Positions 17,929 to 27,773 of a stretch of DNA of 34,802 nt are shown in pieces (the first letter of the stretch is position 1; each line of letters starts with the position of its first letter). The notes under the pieces were generated by a model. It was not told the DNA's origin. It saw only the letters and a list, made by a program, of their open reading frames with translations, and ran no database searches. The DNA is taken from positions 1 to 34,802 of the forward strand of contig SUTY01000009.1 in the NCBI GenBank assembly GCA_015152455.1, given 5' to 3'. A program made the translations under genes and the position numbers. The DNA comes from Cyanobacteria bacterium SIG32. Lineage in GTDB: Bacteria; Cyanobacteriota; Vampirovibrionia; Gastranaerophilales; Gastranaerophilaceae.

Positions 17929-19118
17929 GTTATTTGCTCCAGAACTTCAATTGCTTTTTTCAATTGAACATCATCTTTATTTTTTACATTTTCTTCTGTT
18001 AATTCTATCACAACATCAGGGGTAATACCTTTTTTGTTTATATCTTGTCCAGATGGTGTTAAATAGCGTTGTATAGTAATGTTCATACCAGCTTCATCTG
18101 GTAATTTATTTATTTCCTGTACTAAACCTTTACCAAAAGACTGTTCTCCGACTATTGTTGCACGGTGATTATCTTTTAGTGCTCCTGATAAAATTTCACT
18201 AGCAGAAGCGGAGCCTTTGTTAATTAAAATTACGATAGGCTTGTCTGTAACTTGTCCGTAACGAGCTCTTGTAGTACTTTTATATCTATCTCTGTCAACA
18301 GTACTTACAATTGGGCCACCTTTTAAAAGCATATCTGATATGTATATAGCATTCGTTAAAAGTCCACCAGGGTTTGAACGTAAATCTATTATAATACCTT
18401 TTTTGCCTGCGGCATTATTAAACAAGGTTTCCATTTCTGTTGCGGCATTTTTGCTTATAAAAGAACTTAGTCTTATGTATTGGATATCTTCTGGGATAAC
18501 GGTTGTTTCAATAGGCGGTTTACAAGATACGGATTTAACTTCAATTTCATCACGGACTATGCTATAGATCTTATTTGGAACACCTTTGCGTTGGATTAAA
18601 AGATTAACTGTGGTGCCTTTTTCTCCTCTGATTTTATCAGCTGCAGCATCTATGTTAATTCCTTTTGTGCTTTCGCCATTAATCTCAAGAATTTTATCAT
18701 CAGCTAAGAGACCAGCTCGTTCTGCTGGTGAATCCTCGAGGGGAGCAATAATAACAAGCTCTCCATCCCTGAGACCTATTTGTGTTCCGATACCCTTCAA
18801 GGAACCCTTAATAGCCTGTGTTTCTTCGGAGAATTCTTTTGGCGGTAAGAATCTTGTGTAAGGGTCATTTAAGCTTGCAAGCATTGTATCAATTGCAATA
18901 TATGCATCTTCTTGTGTTTTGAGTTTATGATCGTATCTGTATCTCCACTTTGCCCAATCTTGAGAATTGTTAGTTGGGTCGTAAAACTTTTTATTAACAA
19001 TTTTCCACACATCATCATATAATTCTGCAGGTGTTGCTGCTATGCTCAATCCACAAGACATATAGATTGCAGTTATAATTGCTAAGCCTGATTTTATAAA
19101 TCTTTTCATTAAAAACAC
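17901..19118 (-). CDS. S41-family C-terminal processing peptidase (CtpA-like)
   Basis: Signal peptide; DPYTRFLPPKEF, PDZ region, IRLSSFISKNA, IIDLRSNPGGLL, NKGSASASEILSGALKD, GEQSFGKGLVQ. Start may be 19106 (MKRFIKSG). Confidence 0.95.
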   Translation of the reverse strand: MFLMKRFIKSGLAIITAIYMSCGLSIAATPAELYDDVWKIVNKKFYDPTNNSQDWAKWRYRYDHKLKTQEDAYIAIDTMLASLNDPYTRFLPPKEFSEETQAIKGSLKGIGTQIGLRDGELVIIAPLEDSPAERAGLLADDKILEINGESTKGINIDAAADKIRGEKGTTVNLLIQRKGVPNKIYSIVRDEIEVKSVSCKPPIETTVIPEDIQYIRLSSFISKNAATEMETLFNNAAGKKGIIIDLRSNPGGLLTNAIYISDMLLKGGPIVSTVDRDRYKSTTRARYGQVTDKPIVILINKGSASASEILSGALKDNHRATIVGEQSFGKGLVQEINKLPDEAGMNITIQRYLTPSGQDINKKGITPDVVIELTEENVKNKDDVQLKKAIEVLEQITCVVQRNGY

Positions 19119-19204
19119 TCCTATTTTATAATATAGTACACAATTAGTTACAATTTAGTCAAATATTGGCAAAAAATTTTTTTTGGTGCATTAATGAGAA
19201 TATA

Positions 19205-20710
19205 ATGAAAATAAATTCTTTAATTACAAATCCTTTCAGCAAAGAAAATTCTTGTAAAACGCCAAGTTTTAAAAAGGCGGATTTTTTTGTACCTATTAAG
19301 CAAATCAATGGAATGGTTTGTGGCTGTTGTGGAAAAAAGGTTTTAAGTGTTGATACATTAGTTAAAGCACAAACCCCACTTGGAAAGCCACTTGGGTATA
19401 TTATAGAAAAAGGTGGTATGGATTTCGTTAAAAAAAGATTTCCAGCAATCTGGGATATTTTGGAAAGTTTTGCGCAGAAGTATCCTAAAAATAATCTTGA
19501 TGAAATTGTTGAAATTAGTGAAAATTACTCTCGTTTGAAATACAGCGTCGCTGAGGAGGTAGGTTTATTAGAAATAAAAGATGAGTCCAAAGAACGCATT
19601 GATGCAGATAGGCGTATTGGTAGATTTTTCTATGACATGATAGATCACGGACGAGCTATTATGAAAGGTTCTTCTACTGTAATGAAAGCTATGTTACCAC
19701 TAAAGCCTTTTTTGACTGGAACTAAGAAAGAAGTTTTTGAACAATTTGAAATTTATGCAAGAAAATATCCCAAAAAGAGACTCTCTGAGATTGTTAAATT
19801 AGATGAAGTTCGTAAATTTCATGAAGCAAAAAATATTTTGCAACGAGCAGCTACTCGTGAAAAAATGGATTACCATTTTGATAATATACGTTTAATGGTT
19901 AAAAAGAAAAATCCAGCTGCCGTCGAACAGTTTGATGAATTAAAACGCACAGTAATAGAAATGTTTAGAACAGAAAAAGATCCAGCAGCACGTTTATCTG
20001 TTGCAAAGGATATGTATAGCGAGGCATTGAGTACAAATAAATGTGAAAAACTTATACCTGCAGTAATGCAAGAATTGGAACAACTTCCAGAAACATTTGT
20101 TACTCTTGACTCATTCTTTGCATCTGCGGCTATTCACAAAGCTAATGATTCAGTTCTCTTATCTTTGTTGTTTAGTCCTATACTAGCAACTGAAGAACAT
20201 GTTGTTGCTGTCTCTCAAAATGGAACTGATAGAGTTGAAAATAAAATAGTATTGTGTCGTGAGTGTAATGCTTTTAGATATAGTAAGCCATATTCTCAAT
20301 TTATAGCTTATCATCCTGATATGCCAGAAAATTTGCAAAAGCAAATAGACTTAGTTGTTGAAGAACATATAAAAGGTAACTTGCCAGAGAATTTGAGATT
20401 TTATCCTGTAAAAATTGCAAAAACTTTGAAAGATTCCTCAAAGGGCAAGATTAATTTGAATATAGATAAATATTGTGAGTATGAAATAGCAAAATCGGTA
20501 CCTCTTTTGAAAAAATATAGAGAAGAAATTAAAGAATTACGAGAAAAAAGAGATAAAAAGATTGCGTATACCGTAAAAAACAATAAAATTAGTACTTATA
20601 TGAAAAAAAGTCTATCCGAATTGAATGAAAAAATTATAGATTTAAAAGACAAAATCTTTTTGGAAGAGAATATTCAAAGCAGAATAAAAGACTATTATAA
20701 AGATAAATAG
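19205..20710 (+). CDS. uncharacterised about 501-aa protein with split HNH/treble-clef-like signature
   Basis: N-terminal MVCGCCGKKVLS (CxxC), then a long helical charged region, then EEHVVAVSQNGTDRVENKIVLCRECNAFR (H...D...N...CxxC-N). ORF-track start is 19166; ATG at 19205 (MKINSLITN) seems likelier. Confidence 0.7.
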   Translation: MKINSLITNPFSKENSCKTPSFKKADFFVPIKQINGMVCGCCGKKVLSVDTLVKAQTPLGKPLGYIIEKGGMDFVKKRFPAIWDILESFAQKYPKNNLDEIVEISENYSRLKYSVAEEVGLLEIKDESKERIDADRRIGRFFYDMIDHGRAIMKGSSTVMKAMLPLKPFLTGTKKEVFEQFEIYARKYPKKRLSEIVKLDEVRKFHEAKNILQRAATREKMDYHFDNIRLMVKKKNPAAVEQFDELKRTVIEMFRTEKDPAARLSVAKDMYSEALSTNKCEKLIPAVMQELEQLPETFVTLDSFFASAAIHKANDSVLLSLLFSPILATEEHVVAVSQNGTDRVENKIVLCRECNAFRYSKPYSQFIAYHPDMPENLQKQIDLVVEEHIKGNLPENLRFYPVKIAKTLKDSSKGKINLNIDKYCEYEIAKSVPLLKKYREEIKELREKRDKKIAYTVKNNKISTYMKKSLSELNEKIIDLKDKIFLEENIQSRIKDYYKDK

Positions 20711-20713
20711 ATC

Positions 20714-21550
20714 TTACATAGCCATCAATAGTTCACGGATAACTTTTGTCGCTACAGCAGTAGAAGCACCACTTGAGTCATAATCAGGTGCTAGTTCTAC
20801 AACATCAGCTCCCACTATATTGAATTTTGATAAATATTTAAACCAATCAACTAATTCTTTAAAATCAAGCCCTCCAACTTCAGGAGTACCGGTTCCTGGC
20901 ATGATTGAAGTATCTAAAACATCTAAGTCGACAGTTACAAAAATTGGTTTATCCTTGAAACAATCAAGCTCGTGATGCTCTTTAATCAATGTGTTATGCT
21001 TCTTCATTAACTCAAATTCTTCTTTCATACCTGAACGAATACCGATTTGCTTAAGATTTTCAAATCCAACAATATTTGCAGAATGACGAATTACTGCTGA
21101 ATGAGAAAGAGGCTCTCCGATGTATTCTTCTCTTAAATCTGTATGGGCATCAAAATGCACAATCGCTAAATCGTTATAGAATTCGCTAACAGCTTTAATT
21201 TCAGGTAATGTTACCAAATGCTCTCCACCAATTCCAAAAACTCTTTTACCGTCTTTATAAATTTGTCTAACATTTTCTTCTATAACATCTAAAGATTTTT
21301 TAGTATTTCCAAGCGGAAACTCTAAATCGCCAACATCGTGGAAGTTACAATCCTCTAAGTGTTTATCAAAATATGGAGAATATTCTTCTAGCCCCCAGCT
21401 TGCAAGGCGTATTTGCTCAGGAGCAAATCTTGAACCGGGACGATATGAAACTGTACCGTCAAAAGGCATTCCAAGCATTACAATATCTGATGAGTTGTAA
21501 TCTTCATTTTGCCCCATCCAATTTCTATCCAAAAAAGGTCCTTTAAGCAT
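20714..21550 (-). CDS. speB: agmatinase/ureohydrolase family protein
   Basis: GGEHLVTLP, IVHFDAHTDLRE, VTVDLDVLDTSIMPGTGTPEVGG metal-binding motifs. Confidence 0.92.
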   Translation of the reverse strand: MLKGPFLDRNWMGQNEDYNSSDIVMLGMPFDGTVSYRPGSRFAPEQIRLASWGLEEYSPYFDKHLEDCNFHDVGDLEFPLGNTKKSLDVIEENVRQIYKDGKRVFGIGGEHLVTLPEIKAVSEFYNDLAIVHFDAHTDLREEYIGEPLSHSAVIRHSANIVGFENLKQIGIRSGMKEEFELMKKHNTLIKEHHELDCFKDKPIFVTVDLDVLDTSIMPGTGTPEVGGLDFKELVDWFKYLSKFNIVGADVVELAPDYDSSGASTAVATKVIRELLMAM

Positions 21551-21818
21551 GATATTTCTCCTTTAATTTCTGTTTTAATATTATATTATAAATAAAACCA
21601 TATATTTGATAATTATTTAGAACTAATCCTAAAGTATTATTTCTTAATATATTTTAACAACATGAAAGAATATTAATTCTATTGAATTGTAAGCCAAGCT
21701 TATACTCATATAATAGTATTTTTGTATATAAATATTGATTAAAAATTATTTTATTGGTATATTTTTATTGGGCCCTAATAGTCCTTTAGTAGTACACATT
21801 AAAAGAGAGTTTAAAATT

Positions 21819-23510
21819 ATGACATTACCAAACGTAGCGTATTTCTCAATGGAAATTGCAATGGATCAGTCACTTAGCACTTATTCAGGTGGTTTAGGAT
21901 TTTTGGCTGGATCTCACATGCTTTCTGCAGGTTATTTACAAATGCCAATGGTTGGCGTAACAATGTTGTGGTCTTATGGTTACTATGATCAACGAATAGA
22001 TCAATCAGGTAACGTAGAAGTTGCATACATAAGAAAGTATTATGATTATTTAGAAGACACAGGAATTGTTGTTGACGTAGATACTTTTGGAGAAAGAGTT
22101 AAAGTAAAAGCATTTAAAGTTAATCCTGAATTGTTTGGCACTTGTCCTGTTTATTTATTGACAACAGACATTGATGGTAACAGCGATTGGGCAAAAAGCA
22201 TTTCTCATAGGTTATATGATGGCAATGAAAAAATAAGAATCGCACAAGAAACAATTCTTGGTATCGCTGGTGTCCGAGTATTGCAGGCAGCTGGATATAA
22301 ATTTGATGTTGTTCATATGAATGAAGGTCATGCACTTCCTGCAGCATTTGAACTCTTAAGACAATATAACGGAAACTTACAAGAAGTAAGATCAAAAACT
22401 GTATTCACAACTCACACTCCAGTTGCGGCTGGTAATGAAGTTCACTGGGTTGACACTTTACTTGAAGGCGGCTTCTTTGCTGGTGCTAGTCGTGAAACAG
22501 CAATTCAATTGGGCGGAGAAAATTTCTCGCTTACTGTTGCAGCATTAAGAATGTCAAGAATTGCAAACGCAGTATCACAATTACACGGTCTTGTTGCTAA
22601 CAAAATGTGGGAATGGGTTGAAGATAGATGCCCAATTAGAGCAATTACTAACGCTGTAAACTTACATTACTGGCAAGATAAACGTATGAATGGTGATAAA
22701 TCATTTGATGAATTATTATCAGCAAAACGTGAAATGAAAGAAGAATTATTTAGATACATTGCCAATGTTGCAGGCAAGAGATTTAATCCTGATGTATTAA
22801 CAATCACTTGGGCTAGAAGATTTGCGGATTACAAACGTGCTTGGTTAATCTTAATGGACAAGGATAGAATCCAAAAATTATTAGATGAAAATAAGGTTCA
22901 AATAATTTTTGCTGGTAAATTCCACCCAGATGATGTTATGGGTAAAGAAATGTTCAATAAATTATTGAACCGTTCTCATTCATTGAAAAATGTAGTTGTG
23001 CTTCCTGGATACGAACTACAACTTTCAGGTATGCTAAAACGTGGTTCAGATATTTGGTTGAACACTCCACTAAGACCATTCGAAGCTTCAGGTACTTCAG
23101 GTATGTCAGCTAACATGAACGGAGCTCTTCACTTATCAATCTTTGACGGTTGGACTGTTGAGGGTACTTTCCACGGTATCAATGGTTATACTGTTGAATA
23201 CGAAGGTCTTGATGATGATATGCCTTGGGAAGAAAGACACTGGAAAGATCATGAATGTGTAATGGATATCATTGAAAATCAAATTATCCCTACTTACTAT
23301 AAAAATAAAGAAGAATGGGGCAGATTGATGAGACAAGCAATCAGAACAGCTGAAGCTTACTTCAATTCTGACAGAATGGTAATTGAATACTACAATAGAT
23401 TGTATGAACCAATCGCTCACGATGATTGCTCAGCTGGTGAAAAGAAAAAAGAAATGAACATTTCTGAAACACCAACATTCGATGCTTGGACATATTCAAA
23501 TATTAAATAG
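21819..23510 (+). CDS. glgP: alpha-glucan phosphorylase (GT35, GlgP-type)
   Basis: VAYFSMEIAMDQSLSTYSGGLGFLAGSH; VHMNEGHA; FTTHTPVAAGNE; FAGKFHPDD; PLRPFEASGTSGMSANMNGALHLSIFDGW. ATG at 21819 preferred over 21735. Confidence 0.93.
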   Translation: MTLPNVAYFSMEIAMDQSLSTYSGGLGFLAGSHMLSAGYLQMPMVGVTMLWSYGYYDQRIDQSGNVEVAYIRKYYDYLEDTGIVVDVDTFGERVKVKAFKVNPELFGTCPVYLLTTDIDGNSDWAKSISHRLYDGNEKIRIAQETILGIAGVRVLQAAGYKFDVVHMNEGHALPAAFELLRQYNGNLQEVRSKTVFTTHTPVAAGNEVHWVDTLLEGGFFAGASRETAIQLGGENFSLTVAALRMSRIANAVSQLHGLVANKMWEWVEDRCPIRAITNAVNLHYWQDKRMNGDKSFDELLSAKREMKEELFRYIANVAGKRFNPDVLTITWARRFADYKRAWLILMDKDRIQKLLDENKVQIIFAGKFHPDDVMGKEMFNKLLNRSHSLKNVVVLPGYELQLSGMLKRGSDIWLNTPLRPFEASGTSGMSANMNGALHLSIFDGWTVEGTFHGINGYTVEYEGLDDDMPWEERHWKDHECVMDIIENQIIPTYYKNKEEWGRLMRQAIRTAEAYFNSDRMVIEYYNRLYEPIAHDDCSAGEKKKEMNISETPTFDAWTYSNIK

Positions 23511-23528
23511 ATATAGTATTTGTATAAT

Positions 23529-23562
23529 AAAAAAGATGAGATGAGAATCTCATCTTTTTTTT
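23529..23562 (+). terminator. rho-independent terminator after glgP
   Basis: AAAAAAGATGAGAT-GAGA-ATCTCATCTTTTTTTT. Confidence 0.85.
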
Positions 23563-23634
23563 ATTAAATTTTGCATTGACCACATGGTCTATTCTTTTTG
23601 AGAAAGTTCAACCCTTTGGTCGATGTCTACTCTA

Positions 23635-23640
23635 TATAAT
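23635..23640 (+). promoter_or_regulatory. candidate -10 box upstream of the flagellar operon
   Basis: Perfect TATAAT about 100 nt before the first operon ORF; no convincing -35 at 17-nt spacing (GACCA-CA-TGGTC dyad upstream). Confidence 0.4.
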
Positions 23641-23736
23641 GTATATTAAACTACTATTGTAGACTAAGGTGGGGTGGATTATATCCTCATCAAATAAAGA
23701 CTTGGTAGGTAGTATAAAATAGAGGAGAGCAGGAAG

Positions 23737-24288
23737 GTGCAGCTTTCGAGCTTAAACGTAACTTTACAACGTATAAGTACGATTGAAAATCAAATTCAAT
23801 CGATTAATTCGTTTGCTCAAAAACCAAACACAGATTTTCAAAAAATACTTAATGCTAAGGTTGAAAATAAGGCTAATCCAACTAATGTTTCACGAGCAGA
23901 AATTGATAATTTAATTAGTAAATATGCTGATAAAAATGGCTTAGATGAAGATTTTGTAAAGGCTGTTATAAATCAAGAATCTGGCTTTAATCCAAATGCG
24001 ACTTCTCATTGTGGCGCAATGGGACTTATGCAATTGATGCCTTCCACTGCACAAGGATTGGGTGTTACAAATGCGTATGATGCTGAGCAAAACATTGAAG
24101 GAGGAACAAAATATCTTAAAGGATTAATGGATAGATTCGGTAATGACAAACAGTTAGCATTGGCTGCTTATAATGCTGGCCCAAATGCTGTAAAAAAATA
24201 TGGGGGAATTCCTCCTTATGCTGAAACACAGAATTATGTAAAAAAAGTTTTGAGTAAATATGACACATATAAAGGAGCGGGTGTATGA
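23737..24288 (+). CDS. lytic transglycosylase (SLT domain) at head of the flagellar operon
   Basis: VKAVINQESGFNPNATSHCGAMGLMQLMPSTAQGLGV...LALAAYNAGPNAV; GTG start with preceding AGGA; overlaps the next ORF by 4 nt (ATGA). Confidence 0.9.
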   Translation: MQLSSLNVTLQRISTIENQIQSINSFAQKPNTDFQKILNAKVENKANPTNVSRAEIDNLISKYADKNGLDEDFVKAVINQESGFNPNATSHCGAMGLMQLMPSTAQGLGVTNAYDAEQNIEGGTKYLKGLMDRFGNDKQLALAAYNAGPNAVKKYGGIPPYAETQNYVKKVLSKYDTYKGAGV

Positions 24289-25103
24289 TAGTTAGAGGCT
24301 TAGAATCAGCAGCTAAGGGCATGGTCGCTCTTATGGATATGAATGATAGAATTGCTAATAATTTAGCAAATGTGAATACTGTTGGTTTTAAAAAAGGTGA
24401 ATTGCGTTTTAAAGATGTTATGGAGTCTGCGGTATATTCTCAAGAGGGATCTATTTTGAGAAATGATACTTCAAGATATTTGGGAACTGTAAGTATGGGT
24501 TCACAAGCCCTAAATTATGTGCACGATTTTTCGCAAGGTGCACTAGAAAAAACTACAAGCCCTTATGATGTAGCAATTGAGGGTGATGGTTTCTTCAAAA
24601 TTCAAGATTTAGAGGGCAAGGTATCTTATACTAGAAATGGTTCTTTCTGTGTTAATTCAGACGATTATTTGGTTACAAAGCAGGGTGAATTTGTTCTTGA
24701 CGTTAACAATCGTAGAATTAGAATGATTCCTGAAGATTGGGATCCTGAATTAATGCGTGACAGAATGGAAATTATAATTGGTGAAAGCGGTATGATTGAA
24801 ATGAACTCGTATACTCAAAAAATTCCAATGCAAACAATTGGTGTTTTTGATTTTTCTGACAAAGAAGATTTGTTTGAGATTGGAGATACTAAATTTGTAC
24901 CAATGAGTGCGGATAATAGAGAATTGAGAGCCGAAAAATTTAGTATTCAGCAAAATATGTTGGAGCTTTCAAATTCAAACGTAATTAAGGAAATGATTAA
25001 TACAATTCAAACTTCAAGAAATTATGAATCGCTTACAAAAGTTGTAAGTACAAACAATGAGCTACTAAGGACAGCAGTGTCTGTAGGTAGAATAGGACAA
25101 TAA
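24285..25103 (+). CDS. flgF: flagellar basal-body rod protein FlgF-like
   Basis: MIVRGLESAAKGMVALMDMNDRIANNLANVNTVGFKK; YDVAIEGDGFFKIQ; C-terminal rod motif. Confidence 0.85.
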   Translation: MIVRGLESAAKGMVALMDMNDRIANNLANVNTVGFKKGELRFKDVMESAVYSQEGSILRNDTSRYLGTVSMGSQALNYVHDFSQGALEKTTSPYDVAIEGDGFFKIQDLEGKVSYTRNGSFCVNSDDYLVTKQGEFVLDVNNRRIRMIPEDWDPELMRDRMEIIIGESGMIEMNSYTQKIPMQTIGVFDFSDKEDLFEIGDTKFVPMSADNRELRAEKFSIQQNMLELSNSNVIKEMINTIQTSRNYESLTKVVSTNNELLRTAVSVGRIGQ

Positions 25104-25130
25104 AAATAACTAAACTTAGGAGAGGATAAA

Positions 25131-25916
25131 ATGTTAAGAGCACTAACAACAGCAGCAACAGGTATGATTGCACAACAAAATTACCTTGATGTTATTGCAA
25201 ACAACGTAGCGAACGTTAATACTACTGCGTTCAAAAAATCTAGAATTGAGTTTCAAGATTTACTTTCTCAAGCAGCGAGAACTCCGGGAGCTTTGATGAA
25301 CCAAGGAACTTACCAACCAGTAGGTGTTGAAATTGGGCTTGGGGTTAAGACCGCTGCTACAACTCGTGTATTTACACAGGGTATTGCAATTTCAACAGGT
25401 CGTCAACTTGATATTGAAATTGAGGGTGAAGGTTTTCTACAAGTAATGAAAGAAGATGGTTCACTAGCGTACACTCGTGATGGCTGTCTTCAAGTTGACT
25501 CTTTAGGTCAGCTTTGTACGAACGATGGTTTATTGATTCAACCATCAGTTTCTATCCCTCGTGATGCAACTGAGGTAACAATTACTCAAGATGGTAATAT
25601 TTCTGTTACATTGCCAGGACAAACTCAACAATCAATAGTTGGTTCTTTGCAATTAGTTAAGTTCCAAAACCCATCAGGTTTATTGTCTATTGGACATAAC
25701 CTGTACAAAGAAACTCAAGCTTCAGGTAATCCTGTACAAGATACACCAGGTCAAAACGGTTTAGGCTTAATTCAACAAGGTATGTTAGAAGGATCAAACG
25801 TGCAAATCGTTGATGAATTGGTTGGATTGATTAAAGCAGAAAGGGCTTTTGAATCAAACTCAAAATTGATTAATTCTTCAAGCAATATCTTGCAATTAAC
25901 CAATAATATGTCTTAG
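25131..25916 (+). CDS. flgG: flagellar basal-body distal rod protein FlgG
   Basis: MLRALTTAATGMIAQQNYLDVIANNVANVNTTAFKKSRIEFQDLL; LDIEIEGEGFLQV; MLEGSNVQIVDELVGLIKAERAFE. Confidence 0.95.
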   Translation: MLRALTTAATGMIAQQNYLDVIANNVANVNTTAFKKSRIEFQDLLSQAARTPGALMNQGTYQPVGVEIGLGVKTAATTRVFTQGIAISTGRQLDIEIEGEGFLQVMKEDGSLAYTRDGCLQVDSLGQLCTNDGLLIQPSVSIPRDATEVTITQDGNISVTLPGQTQQSIVGSLQLVKFQNPSGLLSIGHNLYKETQASGNPVQDTPGQNGLGLIQQGMLEGSNVQIVDELVGLIKAERAFESNSKLINSSSNILQLTNNMS

Positions 25917-25940
25917 ACAGTAAATAGTGAGTAGTAAATA

Positions 25941-26645
25941 GTGAGTAGATTTTTAATTACAGCGTTAATAATGATGATAGCGGGGATGAGTGTTCAGGCT
26001 CAAACTGTTACTTCTGCTGAAATTAAAAGTCAGATTGCTAGTCAGCTTGAAAATATATACAAAAAGAATATAAATGCAGAAGTAGAAGTAAAAATAACTG
26101 CGACACCATTTGCAGAACTTCAGCTGCCAGACGGAGAGGTTACATATAAAGTAGTTCAAGGTGCAGATAAAATTGTTCCAAGAGATATTAAAAGAGTTGA
26201 TATTTATGTAAACAATGCCTTTGTAAGAACATTAAATCTGCCTGCACAAACAAGTGTTTATAAAGAAGTCTTAGTTGCTGCAGATTTTATAAACAGAGAA
26301 CAAGCAATTACAAGAGAAGCTACTTTGGTAAAAAGAATTGATGTTTCACAAAAAATAGATTATATTTTGCCAGAAAAGATGTTATCAAAAGAGATGTCTG
26401 CAAAAAAAGCTTTTCAAAAAGGAGAGATAATCGACAAGCGTTTTGTTAAAATGAAGCCTGATGTTGCGAGGAATGGAGATGTAAGAATTTTCTTTGTATC
26501 AAATGGTGCAGTAATGATTTCAATTGATGGAACTGCAATGGCAGACGGCATGACTGGTGATTATATCAATGTTGAGAACAGGAATTATAAAAAAGTTTAT
26601 ACAGGAAAAGTGATTGGGGAAAACAGAGTACTGGTAAATATTTAA
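25941..26645 (+). CDS. flgA: flagellar P-ring assembly chaperone FlgA
   Basis: Secreted SAF-like protein between flgG and flgI; INREQAITREAT...KKAFQKGEIIDKRFV. GTG start. Confidence 0.82.
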   Translation: MSRFLITALIMMIAGMSVQAQTVTSAEIKSQIASQLENIYKKNINAEVEVKITATPFAELQLPDGEVTYKVVQGADKIVPRDIKRVDIYVNNAFVRTLNLPAQTSVYKEVLVAADFINREQAITREATLVKRIDVSQKIDYILPEKMLSKEMSAKKAFQKGEIIDKRFVKMKPDVARNGDVRIFFVSNGAVMISIDGTAMADGMTGDYINVENRNYKKVYTGKVIGENRVLVNI

Positions 26646-26664
26646 AAAAATAAAGGGTAAGTAT

Positions 26665-27765
26665 ATGAAAAAAGTTTTAGCAACAATATTAACGTTAATA
26701 ATGGTATCAGGCTTAATTCCTGCTAATGCTATTGAAGCAAAAGTAAGAATTATGGATTTGACTCATATTAAGGGTGTTCGTGAGAACCAGCTTGTTGGAT
26801 ATGGTGTTGTTGTTGGCTTACCTGGAACTGGTGATAACTCTCGTTCAACTCAGATTACTAACAAAATGTTACTAAGAAATTTAGGTACTGTAATTGAGCA
26901 AGAAAACTATATTCAAAAAGGTGCATCTGCAGCTGTTATTGTAACGGCAACAGTTCCGCCATTTTCTAAAAACGGAGATAAAATTGACGTTACAGTATCA
27001 GCTATTGCTGACGCTAAAAGCTTAGAGGGTGGTGTTTTGGTTCAAACAATCCTTAAAGCACCAAATGGTGAGGCTGTAGCAGTAGCTCAAGGTCCGCTTT
27101 CTGTTGGTGGTATCAACAAGATAGCTGGTGGTTCTTCTGCAAGAACTGCAATTACTACTTCTGGTAGAATTCCTGGTGGTGCAATTATCGAACGTGATAT
27201 CTACACAGAAATTGGTGATGAATCTTCAATCACACTTTGCCTAGACAAGTCTGATTATACCCTTGTTTCAAGAATAGCTAATACAGTATCAAAGCTTGCA
27301 CCAGCTCAAGCAATTGACGGTAGCTCTGTAAGAGTGGAAATCCCACAAAGGTTTATAAATGACAGAGTAACTTTCATTTCTTTACTTGAAAATCTTGAAG
27401 TTGCTCCAACACTAGAAAAAGCGAAAGTTGTAGTTAATGAAAGAACAGGTACTGTTGTAATTGGTGCTGATGTAAAACTGCTTCCTGCTGCTGTAGCACA
27501 CGGAAATATTACTGTAACAGTTTCTACAACAAACGAAGTTTCTCAACCAAATGGTTTTGCAAATGGAGCTACGGTTGGTTTTGAGAATGCAGATATAGAA
27601 ATTACAAAAGCTCCAGGCAGTTTGGTCGAAATGCCTGCCAATAGCAATCTAAATGATTTAATCAGAGCATTAAATTCAATTGGGGTTGCTCCTGTTGATT
27701 TGATTTCAATACTACAAGCATTGAAAAAATCAGGTAGCTTGCAAGCAGAGTTGATAATTATTTAG
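26665..27765 (+). CDS. flgI: flagellar P-ring protein FlgI
   Basis: VRIMDLTHIKGVRENQLVGYGVVVGLPGTGD; VRVEIPQRF; VVNERTGTVVIGADV; LNSIGVAPVDLISILQALKKSGSLQAELIII. Confidence 0.97.
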   Translation: MKKVLATILTLIMVSGLIPANAIEAKVRIMDLTHIKGVRENQLVGYGVVVGLPGTGDNSRSTQITNKMLLRNLGTVIEQENYIQKGASAAVIVTATVPPFSKNGDKIDVTVSAIADAKSLEGGVLVQTILKAPNGEAVAVAQGPLSVGGINKIAGGSSARTAITTSGRIPGGAIIERDIYTEIGDESSITLCLDKSDYTLVSRIANTVSKLAPAQAIDGSSVRVEIPQRFINDRVTFISLLENLEVAPTLEKAKVVVNERTGTVVIGADVKLLPAAVAHGNITVTVSTTNEVSQPNGFANGATVGFENADIEITKAPGSLVEMPANSNLNDLIRALNSIGVAPVDLISILQALKKSGSLQAELIII

Positions 27766-27773
27766 GAGAAAAT

